Shown here in pieces: positions 51,174-57,546 of a stretch of 57,546 nt of DNA; the first letter of the stretch is position 1, and every line of letters begins with the position of its first letter. Location: NCBI GenBank assembly GCA_030524715.1, contig JAUNGB010000025.1:1-57546 (forward strand), read 5' to 3'. Source of the DNA: Eubacteriales bacterium. Lineage in GTDB: Bacteria > Bacillota > Clostridia > Lachnospirales > Lachnospiraceae. A program made the position numbers and the translations under genes. A model generated the notes under the pieces. It was not told the origin of the DNA and did no database searches. It saw only the letters and a list, made by a program, of their open reading frames with translations.

Positions 51174-52024
51174 TGAACGATAAGAACGTTACGGTCCGTG
51201 AACAGAAGATTAAGAAGAACCATATAAAAGCCAAGCTGATATTTTTCCTGGCGCTTGCGGCGGCGCTTCTGTTGATTGCAATTTTTGCAAAATATCTTTG
51301 CCCCTATGATCCCTACGAGCAGAATCTTATGGATGCTCAAAAGCCGCCCAGTGCGGCGCATCCTCTTGGGACTGACCGTTATGGGCGCGATATGCTTTCG
51401 CGTGTTATCATTGGAAGCACAACGAGTATTTTTGCAACCCTTGTTCTGGTCGCGATTATAACCATTGTGGGAACTGCTATCGGCATTGTCTGCGGATGGT
51501 GCGGAGGAAAAGCAGACACGATCCTGATGCGTATTTCAGATGTTTTTCTGGCTTTTCCCGGATTGGTATTTGCCCTTGCGGTGGCGGGCGTTCTGGGAGG
51601 CGGCGTGCAGAATGCCATTATTGCCCTGGGGGCAATAAGCTGGCCTAAGTATGCACGTTTGGCAAGAGGGCTGACTCTGGCGCAGAAGGATTCCACATAT
51701 TTGATGGCGGCAAGGCTGGCGGGAAGCAGTACTCCCAAGCTTCTGGTGAAACATATTCTTCCAAATATCGCCGGATCGATCCTGGTTACTTCTGTCCTGG
51801 ATATTGGGACGATGATGATGGAACTTGCAGGCCTTTCTTTTCTGGGACTTGGGGTAAAACCGCCTATGGCTGAGTGGGGAAGCATGATCAGTGACGGACG
51901 CGTGATGCTTCAGACTGCTCCCTGGATGGTGCTTGCGCCGGGCGGGGCAATCTTTGTTACTGTTATGATCTTTAATCTGCTGGGGGATACGGTGAGAGAC
52001 TTTATGGATCCAAAGCAGAGATAG
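51170..52024 (+). CDS. ABC permease, DppC/NikC type, second transporter
   Basis: A 284-residue partner permease with a charged cytoplasmic N-terminus and first helix FFLALAAALLLIAIFA. It has the family block HPLGTDRYGRDMLSRVIIGS and the coupling loop KYARLARGLTLAQKDS. The start overlaps the previous stop (ATGATG, the first ATG used here). It forms the pore with the preceding permease. The binding-protein gene follows after 67 bases. Confidence 0.93.
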   Translation: MMNDKNVTVREQKIKKNHIKAKLIFFLALAAALLLIAIFAKYLCPYDPYEQNLMDAQKPPSAAHPLGTDRYGRDMLSRVIIGSTTSIFATLVLVAIITIVGTAIGIVCGWCGGKADTILMRISDVFLAFPGLVFALAVAGVLGGGVQNAIIALGAISWPKYARLARGLTLAQKDSTYLMAARLAGSSTPKLLVKHILPNIAGSILVTSVLDIGTMMMELAGLSFLGLGVKPPMAEWGSMISDGRVMLQTAPWMVLAPGGAIFVTVMIFNLLGDTVRDFMDPKQR

Positions 52025-52091
52025 CAAAGAACTCGCCTTGCCGGATTCTTTGCACTTTGTAAAAAATAAATGAGAAAGTTGAGGAATGAAC

Positions 52092-53645
52092 ATGAGAAGG
52101 AAAGTTATAGCAGCGCTGTTCGCATGCGCAATGGTTTCTGCAATGACAGCGATGCCTGTTTTTGCAGAGGGAGAAAAGACATTTGTTTATGGCACTACCG
52201 GATACGGGGTGGAAATGGGCGACGAAGGCCTGAATCCGCATAATAATTATTCCGGCTGGAGCGCGCTTCGTTATGGCGTGGGAGAAACATTGTTTAAGTA
52301 TAATGACAATATGGAAATTGAGCCGTGGCTGGCTACTGATTATGAATTCGTGGATGATACTACCGTTAAGATTACGCTGCGTGACGGCGTTCAGTTCTCC
52401 AGTGGAAGGGATATGGACGGGGAAGCCGTAAAAGAATGTCTTGATCATCTTCTTGCAGTACATGACCGTGCTCCAAGTGATTTAAAAATTGACCATATTG
52501 ATGCAGACGGAATGACGATCACGATTTATACTACGGAGCCATGTCCGGCGATCATTAATTACCTTGGCGATCCCTACGGGGCGATCATTGATATGGATTT
52601 CGGAACGGACGGAGTAGAGGGAGATTCCACAGGAACCGCAAATGTAGCGGGTACCGGTCCATATATTGCCACAAATGTTACAGATACTCAGATCGATCTG
52701 GTAAAGAATGAGAATTATTGGGGCGGAGAGGTGAATGTTGACAAGGTTGTTGTGAAGACCTTCAGCGACGCAAGTTCTCTGGCGGCTTCTCTCCAGACAG
52801 GAGATATTCAGGGGACTTATGGACTGGCCTATGATAGTTATGCGTTATTTGACGGAAATCCGGAATATACTATTAATTCCTGCGCTACCAGCCGATGCTT
52901 CTTTGGGCAGTTTAATTATGATTCCGAAATCATGCAGGAGGAAGCGGTGCGTAAGGCTATCACCATGGGAATTGATAAAGAAGGCTTTTGTTCTGTACTG
53001 CTGGGGGGACGCGGAATTCCGGCAAAGGCAGCATTTCCCAGCAGCTTCAGCTATGGTAATGAGGCGGTAACCGTCCTTGATTATGATCCGGAAGGCGCAA
53101 AAGCCGTTCTTGAAGAGGCTGGCTGGACAGATACGGACGGCGACGGATATGTTGATAAAGACGGACAGAAGCTTACGGTTCGCTGGCTGACTTATCCTGG
53201 GCGTCTGGAACAGCCGAAGCTGGCGGAATATGCGCAGGCTACCCTGAAGGATATCGGGATTGAAGTAGATGTAAACTGTACTCAGGATCATTTGAGCGTT
53301 CTTGAGACAGGAGCATATGATATTTATTTAAGCTCTCTTACAACCGCGCCTACCGGCGACCCGGAGTATTTCTTTACTACATGTGCGCTGGAAAGCTCTG
53401 CAAAGAACCGTTCCAATCATAAGATTGAGGAAGTTGAAACCCTGTATGAGCAGCTTCATCAGGAGTTTGACAGCACAAAGAGAGGTGAGCTTGCTGTTCA
53501 GATGCAGCAGGCAATGCTGGATGAAAGTGCAATTTTCTTTGTATCCCATTTAAATATGGGAATTGTCACTAAGGCAAACGTAACAGGTATGGCTGCGCAT
53601 CCGTGTGATTACTATGAGATTACTGCGGATTTGAATGCGGAATAG
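52092..53645 (+). CDS. Family 5 solute-binding protein, second transporter
   Basis: A 517-residue DppA/NikA-family binding protein. The signal peptide ends MPVFAEG (residues 1-26). The core includes YGVGETLFKYNDNMEIEPWL, VKITLRDGVQFSSGRDMDGE and EEAVRKAITMGIDKEGF. A cysteine at residue 12 (LFAC) is near the start of the hydrophobic stretch; it could be read as a poor lipobox, but the downstream type I site is better. The second ATG (52092) fits TTGAGG better than 52086. Substrate class: peptide, nickel or metallophore complex; cannot be resolved. Confidence 0.9.
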   Translation: MRRKVIAALFACAMVSAMTAMPVFAEGEKTFVYGTTGYGVEMGDEGLNPHNNYSGWSALRYGVGETLFKYNDNMEIEPWLATDYEFVDDTTVKITLRDGVQFSSGRDMDGEAVKECLDHLLAVHDRAPSDLKIDHIDADGMTITIYTTEPCPAIINYLGDPYGAIIDMDFGTDGVEGDSTGTANVAGTGPYIATNVTDTQIDLVKNENYWGGEVNVDKVVVKTFSDASSLAASLQTGDIQGTYGLAYDSYALFDGNPEYTINSCATSRCFFGQFNYDSEIMQEEAVRKAITMGIDKEGFCSVLLGGRGIPAKAAFPSSFSYGNEAVTVLDYDPEGAKAVLEEAGWTDTDGDGYVDKDGQKLTVRWLTYPGRLEQPKLAEYAQATLKDIGIEVDVNCTQDHLSVLETGAYDIYLSSLTTAPTGDPEYFFTTCALESSAKNRSNHKIEEVETLYEQLHQEFDSTKRGELAVQMQQAMLDESAIFFVSHLNMGIVTKANVTGMAAHPCDYYEITADLNAE

Positions 53646-53658
53646 GAGATCATGAATT

Positions 53659-54498
53659 ATGGAACCATTGCTACAGGTAGAACACGTTACTGTCTGTTAT
53701 AATGGGAACCCTGTTGTGCAGGATGTCAGCTTTACATTAGAAAAAGGTGAGATCCTTGGGGTGGTTGGTGAGTCCGGCAGCGGCAAAAGTACGATCATCA
53801 AAGCAATCATAGGACTTCTGGGAGAGGGCGGTATGGTTACCCGCGGTGATATTTATTATCAGGGCCGGAATGTGGTGGATATGCCGCAGAAAGAGAAACG
53901 CAGGCTTCTGGGGCCGGAGATCGGTATGGTATTCCAGGACTGCAAAGCTGCCCTGTGCCCTATCCGCACTGTCGGCGCCCAGATTTATGAGAGCCTGTCA
54001 GAGCATGAGAAGGTAACGAAGGAAGAAACCTATGAACGTGCAGGCATTTTGATGAAAAAAACAGGCATGGATGATTATCAGAGAGTATTAAACAGCTATT
54101 CTTTTGAATTATCCGGCGGCATGAACCAGCGTGTGGGGATCTGTGCGGCGATGATGATGAAGCCTTCCCTGCTTCTTGCTGATGAACCTACCAGTGCGCT
54201 GGATGTGACGGTGCAGAAGCAGGTGGTGGAGGAAATGAAGCTGATGCGCAGAGAGTATGGAACGGCAATGATTCTGGTGACTCATAATATCGGGGTGGTA
54301 AACGCCATGGCAGACCATGTGCTGGTTCTTAAGCAGGGCAGGATGATGGATTATGGACCTGCCGACCGGGTACTGAGCCACTCGGAAAATGCCTATACCA
54401 AAAAATTAATGGATTCTGTACTGCACTTACGGAGGAATAGAAATGTCGGAGGTCATTTTAGAAGCAGAACATTTGAAGAAGGTGTTTCAAACACGTAA
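53659..54498 (+). CDS. ABC ATPase, DppD/NikD type, second transporter
   Basis: A 279-residue ATPase with Walker A GESGSGKST, Q-loop MVFQDCKAALCPIRT, signature LSGGMNQRV, Walker B LLLADEPTSALD and LVTHN with the switch His. It lacks the long C-terminal oligopeptide extension. The final 56 bases overlap the start of the next ATPase gene in another frame, which indicates tight coupling. Confidence 0.92.
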   Translation: MEPLLQVEHVTVCYNGNPVVQDVSFTLEKGEILGVVGESGSGKSTIIKAIIGLLGEGGMVTRGDIYYQGRNVVDMPQKEKRRLLGPEIGMVFQDCKAALCPIRTVGAQIYESLSEHEKVTKEETYERAGILMKKTGMDDYQRVLNSYSFELSGGMNQRVGICAAMMMKPSLLLADEPTSALDVTVQKQVVEEMKLMRREYGTAMILVTHNIGVVNAMADHVLVLKQGRMMDYGPADRVLSHSENAYTKKLMDSVLHLRRNRNVGGHFRSRTFEEGVSNT

Positions 54499-55201
54499 GG
54501 ATTCTTTTACTGCCGTTGATGATGTAAGCTTTAAGCTGGAGAGAGGCGAATGTCTTGGAATCGTCGGGGAATCCGGTTCCGGAAAAAGTACCATTGCAAA
54601 AATGCTCACTCATCTGACGGATATTACCGGGGGAAAGGTGGTTCTTTTTGGAGAGGATATTACCTGTGTAAAGGGCAGGGAACTTCGAAAAATTTATCAG
54701 AAGATGCAGATGGTGTTTCAGATGCCTATGGAATCCTTTGATCCCCGCCGTACGCTGGGAGACGGTATTGGAGAAAGCCTCCGGAATCTGGGGATGGGCA
54801 GGAAAGAGACAAAGAAAAAGGTGGAAGAGCTTCTGATTACCTGCGGACTGACACCGGAATTTGCACGCCGTTATCCCCATGAGGTGAGCGGAGGGCAGTG
54901 CCAGAGAGCGGCGATCGCCCGTGCGCTGGCTGTAGAGCCGGAAATCCTGATCTGTGATGAGGCTACCAGCGCCCTTGATGTAACAGTCCAGAAACAGATC
55001 CTGGAGCTTTTGGTCGAATTGAAGGAAAAGAAAAATTTATCATTTCTCTTTATCTGCCATGATCTGGCGCTGGTACAGGCGTTTTGCGAGAGAGTTTTAG
55101 TTCTGTACCGCGGAAAGACAATGGAAATGGGAATTACGGATGAGATTATTAATTATCCGAAAACTGATTATACAAGAAAACTGATCGATTCAGTATTATA
55201 A
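54443..55201 (+). CDS. ABC ATPase, DppF/NikE type, second transporter
   Basis: A 252-residue ATPase with Walker A GESGSGKST, Q-loop MVFQMPMESFDPRRTLG, signature VSGGQCQRA, Walker B LICDEATSALD and FICHD. It is the partner of the preceding ATPase and ends the second transporter. Its start lies inside the previous gene with GGAGG upstream. A strong 22-bp stem terminator follows. Confidence 0.92.
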   Translation: MSEVILEAEHLKKVFQTRKDSFTAVDDVSFKLERGECLGIVGESGSGKSTIAKMLTHLTDITGGKVVLFGEDITCVKGRELRKIYQKMQMVFQMPMESFDPRRTLGDGIGESLRNLGMGRKETKKKVEELLITCGLTPEFARRYPHEVSGGQCQRAAIARALAVEPEILICDEATSALDVTVQKQILELLVELKEKKNLSFLFICHDLALVQAFCERVLVLYRGKTMEMGITDEIINYPKTDYTRKLIDSVL

Positions 55202-55210
55202 CGAAGATGG

Positions 55211-55263
55211 GCATCCTCCCGCTTAGCGCTTTAAGTGAGCAAAGCGCTAAGCGGGGGGGATGC
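55211..55263 (+). terminator. Strong hairpin after second transporter operon
   Basis: GCATCCTCCCGCTTAGCGCT continues into TT (55211-55232) and pairs with 55241-55263 around AAGTGAGC. It is a very stable 22-bp stem with only TTATC after it. Confidence 0.75.
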
Positions 55264-55403
55264 TTATCTGTACTTGAAAGAGCATTTTGTTCTTGACTGT
55301 AACATACATATCTGTTATAATAAACAAATCTTAAACACTTTCTAAGTTTTATCATCGGCTATATCAGCCAATTTATCACATTTTTGAACGCAGACAGGCA
55401 ATC

Positions 55404-55436
55404 GTTACTGTTTGCACCGCAGGTGTGAACAGTAAC
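55404..55436 (+). repeat. GTTACTGTT palindrome family, most complete copy
   Basis: GTTACTGTT and AACAGTAAC arms with an inner CACC/GGTG pair (TG mismatches between them). Related copies lie at 37320 and 38545, with degenerate ones at 30343 and 35767. Confidence 0.8.
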
Positions 55437-55479
55437 AAGTATTTCCCTGCTTTAAATGCGCGGGGGACTGGTTTTTGTA

Positions 55480-55508
55480 TTGCCATATAGCACAAAATGT
55501 ACTATAAT
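55480..55508 (+). promoter_or_regulatory. Promoter of the PD-(D/E)XK-like gene
   Basis: TTGCCA, 17 bases, TATAAT, with only about 14 bases before the start codon. Confidence 0.7.
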
Positions 55509-55522
55509 GAAGGGAGAAGAGA

Positions 55523-56176
55523 ATGACAGATGGAAAAGTTCAATGGCACCCCGGGTTTAATCAGGCTTTTCAGATCGAATTAGGTGAAGAGCTTGCCAAG
55601 GTGCATATTGAAACAGAACATTTGCTTGGCAAAAAGCCTATGCAGATTGACACATTAGTCATTACAAAAGAAAAAGGTACAAAAATACATAAAAACATCG
55701 GACGGATTTTTCGGAGATATAATATTTTGGAATACAAGTCTCCGGATGATCATATCAGCATCAACGACTTTTATAAAGTTTATGGATATGCCTGTTTTTT
55801 TGTGTCCGATACAGAGAAAGTCGGAGAAATAGATCCACAGGAACTGACGATTACCTTTGCCTGCTACAAATACCCTCGGAAAATGTTGGCACATATTCGT
55901 AAGCTGCGGGGAATTACAGTAGAAAAATATGGAGATGGAATTTACTATCTTTTGGGAGATCCGTTTCCAATGCAATTGCTGGTTATCAGGAAGCTATCAA
56001 AAAAAGATAATTATTGGCTTCAAATCCTTCGTAATGATTTACAATCCGGCGGGGAAATTCAGGAATTGATAGAGCGCTATGAACCTGTGAAAAATCAGCC
56101 TCGTTTTCAGGCTTTGATGGATGTGCTCACGCAGGCAAACAGAAAAGAAGTTGAGGAGAAAAACTTATGTAAATAA
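55523..56176 (+). CDS. Putative PD-(D/E)XK-like protein of unknown role
   Basis: A 217-residue cytoplasmic protein. An early Glu (HIETEHLLG), Asp in QIDTLVITK and then NILEYKSPDD give the D...E-x-K spacing of the PD-(D/E)XK nuclease fold, followed by ISINDFYKVYGYACFFVSD. Proteins of this type are common in Lachnospiraceae, sometimes mis-annotated as isopropylmalate dehydrogenase, as I recall. No partner gene (methylase, transposase) is adjacent except the IS607-type element, whose recombinase starts 57 bases later but which does not look like part of the same unit. Nuclease activity is unproven. Confidence 0.6.
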   Translation: MTDGKVQWHPGFNQAFQIELGEELAKVHIETEHLLGKKPMQIDTLVITKEKGTKIHKNIGRIFRRYNILEYKSPDDHISINDFYKVYGYACFFVSDTEKVGEIDPQELTITFACYKYPRKMLAHIRKLRGITVEKYGDGIYYLLGDPFPMQLLVIRKLSKKDNYWLQILRNDLQSGGEIQELIERYEPVKNQPRFQALMDVLTQANRKEVEEKNLCK

Positions 56177-56232
56177 ATAAGTTAACAAAGGTGATTAAAT
56201 ATGTTTGAATATGCTTAAATGGGTAAAATGTT

Positions 56233-56904
56233 ATGAACACATCAAACATCACAAATTATAAGCCAAAAGATTTTGCAGAACTGTTAGGCGTGTCTGTTAA
56301 GACTTTACAGCGTTGGGATAGAGAAGGAACTCTAAAGGCAAACCGAACTCTAACTGATAGGCGTTATTACACTTATGACCAATATCTTCAATTTAAAGGC
56401 ATAAATACCGAAAATGATCAACGTCAGGTAGTTATTTATGCCAGAGTTTCAACAAGAAACCAAAAAGATGATTTACAAAATCAGATTGCATTTTTACGAC
56501 AGTTTTGTAATGCGAAAGGAATTATTGTTGACCAATGTATTGAAGATTATGGAAGCGGCCTTGATTACAATCGCAAAAAGTGGAACGAATTATTAGATGA
56601 AGTAATGGAGCAGAAAATTAAAACCATAATCGTAACCCATAAAGACCGATTTATCCGCTTTGGTTATGACTGGTTTGAAAAATTCTGTATGAAGTTCAAC
56701 ACAACCATAGTGGTAGTAAATAACGAAGAGCTGTCACCACAAGAAGAACTCGTGCAGGATATTGTTTCAATACTTCATGTGTTCTCTTGTAGATTGTATG
56801 GACTTCGTAAGTATAAAAAGCAAATAGAAAGGGATGAGGAAATTGCTAAGGAGCTTCAAGACAGAAATCAATCCGTCAGAGAAACAGAAAGTCAAGATCC
56901 GTAA
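56233..56904 (+). CDS. tnpA: IS607 family serine recombinase TnpA
   Basis: A 223-residue recombinase. The N-terminal MerR-like helix-turn-helix (residues about 8-55: KPKDFAELLGVSVKTLQRWD) precedes the serine-recombinase catalytic domain with VVIYARVSTRNQKDDL, where the Ser of RVST is the nucleophile. Arg-containing segments follow (TIIVTHKDRFIRFGYDWFEK). This order, with the DNA-binding domain first, is the IS607 arrangement. It overlaps tnpB by 71 bases in another frame, the usual coupling of these two genes. It catalyses cut-and-paste movement of the element without conserved target duplication. Confidence 0.93.
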   Translation: MNTSNITNYKPKDFAELLGVSVKTLQRWDREGTLKANRTLTDRRYYTYDQYLQFKGINTENDQRQVVIYARVSTRNQKDDLQNQIAFLRQFCNAKGIIVDQCIEDYGSGLDYNRKKWNELLDEVMEQKIKTIIVTHKDRFIRFGYDWFEKFCMKFNTTIVVVNNEELSPQEELVQDIVSILHVFSCRLYGLRKYKKQIERDEEIAKELQDRNQSVRETESQDP

Positions 56905-57546
56905 GACAATTGGAACTTGTAGATTTATGTATAACTTTTATCTTGCTCACAATAAAGAACTCTATGAAAACGGTAAAAAGTTTATAAGCAGTCATAAATT
57001 TAGAGTCTGGCTTAATCATGAATATATTCCAAATCATCCGGAGTATTCCTGGATTAAAGAAGCATATTCAAAAGCAGTAACACAGTCAGTGAATCATGGA
57101 GAAACCGCATTTAAAAGATTTTTTGAACGAAAAAGTGCTTTTCCTAATTTCAAAAAGAAAGGCAGATCTGACGTGAAGATGTATTTCGTAAAGAATAACC
57201 CGAAGGATTGTGGATGCGAAAGACACAGAATCAATATCCCATCGCTTGGATGGGTCCGTATGAAAGAAAAAGGATACATTCCTACTACAAAAGATGGATA
57301 TGTAATTAAAAGCGGCTCGGTTTCAATGAAAGCTGGCAGATTTTATGTTTCAGTTCTCGTAGAGGTTCCTGACAATAAGCAAGCCAATAAATTTAATGAA
57401 GGAATCGGTATTGACCTTGGATTAAAGGATTTTGCTATTGTTTCAAATGGCAAGACTTACAAGAACATTAATAAATCAGCAAGAGTAAAGAAGCTTGAGA
57501 AACAACTTATCCGGAAACAGAGAAGTCTTTCCCGCAAATATGAAAA
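56834..57546 (+). CDS. tnpB: TnpB RNA-guided nuclease, 5' part (continues past window)
   Basis: The frame is open from the ATG at 56834 to the window end, giving 237 codons. It starts RKLLRSFKTEINPSEKQKVK, has the TnpB N-terminal block KTIGTCRFMYNFYLAHNKEL, a KRFFERKSAFPNFKKKG segment, and the first RuvC motif as GIGIDLGLKDFAIV with its catalytic Asp. TnpB is the ancestor of Cas12 and cuts DNA guided by an RNA made from the element's right end. The zinc finger, remaining RuvC motifs and guide RNA lie beyond the window, so intactness cannot be judged. Inside tnpA's end, without a strong ribosome site. Confidence 0.88.
   Translation, partial: MRKLLRSFKTEINPSEKQKVKIRKTIGTCRFMYNFYLAHNKELYENGKKFISSHKFRVWLNHEYIPNHPEYSWIKEAYSKAVTQSVNHGETAFKRFFERKSAFPNFKKKGRSDVKMYFVKNNPKDCGCERHRINIPSLGWVRMKEKGYIPTTKDGYVIKSGSVSMKAGRFYVSVLVEVPDNKQANKFNEGIGIDLGLKDFAIVSNGKTYKNINKSARVKKLEKQLIRKQRSLSRKYE

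Larger units (their letters stand above)
56233..57546 (+). mobile_element. IS607-family element, truncated by window end
   Basis: Contains the tnpA serine recombinase (56233-56904) and an overlapping tnpB that continues past the window. IS607 elements lack terminal inverted repeats and make no target duplication, so the exact left end between 56177 and 56233 cannot be set by eye. Confidence 0.85.

Noticed and set aside
54483-54497. GTGTTTCAAACACG palindrome as a MITE end
   Set aside because: It lies in the conserved coding start of an ATPase (VFQTR) and does not match the element beyond the palindrome.

Overview
The window looks like chromosome of an anaerobic, low-to-mid GC Gram-positive bacterium of the Clostridia, most likely a gut Lachnospiraceae (Blautia, Dorea or Mediterraneibacter-like). 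The reasons are AGGAGG-type ribosome binding sites almost everywhere, an oxygen-sensitive glycyl radical enzyme, meso-diaminopimelate dehydrogenase, choline-binding-type cell wall repeats, DUF1002/DUF4867/DUF5685 proteins, and several small palindromic repeat families scattered between genes. The genus is inference. I saw no tRNA, rRNA or CRISPR array.

Layout. 1-10.8 kb: end of a DUF362 protein and an ArsP-like permease; a TetR/MATE efflux pair sharing a symmetric promoter-operator; an acetyltransferase; a Fic protein; two aldo/keto reductases; and an AgrC/AgrA-like two-component system with a small downstream protein. 10.8-11.4 kb: a non-coding stretch holding a complete 209-bp MITE-like element, what looks like the tail of a ribosomal protein L20 gene, and three palindromes. 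11.4-21.3 kb: a divergently transcribed ROK repressor controls a seven-gene operon of activase, glycyl radical enzyme, DUF4867 protein, zinc alcohol dehydrogenase and a ribose-type ABC importer. 21.3-30.3 kb: an HD hydrolase; a response regulator/kinase/ABC exporter module of the peptide-antibiotic type; and a polyol (mannitol-type) dehydrogenase with an FGGY sugar kinase. 30.5-41.9 kb: mostly single genes, including a DUF1002 protein with an acidic repeat tail, an ECF S component, an rRNA methyltransferase, a flavin reductase, a zinc-ribbon/DUF5685/DnaJ cluster, ddh and two NlpC/P60-type cell wall hydrolases. 42.0-55.3 kb: a striking 821-residue methyltransferase-deacylase-methyltransferase protein, followed by two complete dipeptide/nickel-type ABC transporters. 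55.5 kb to the end: a PD-(D/E)XK-like protein and an IS607-family element whose TnpB runs off the window.

The two most promising systems are these. (1) The 42-50 kb locus: the three-domain enzyme and the first Nik/Dpp-type transporter each have a promoter built on the same 30-bp box (25 of 30 bases identical, with a C/G-rich core abutting the -35), so they probably form one regulon. A small methylated and deacylated amino-acid-like ligand, for example a metallophore, is my inference. (2) The glycyl radical operon: its enzyme has a Cys-x-Glu active site as in the dehydratase/lyase branch rather than the Cys-Cys of pyruvate formate-lyase, and it sits behind a sugar importer, so it should open a radical route for a carbohydrate or polyol that I cannot name.

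Repeats matter here. Three dispersed palindrome families occur, and one copy sits in frame inside the FGGY kinase gene.
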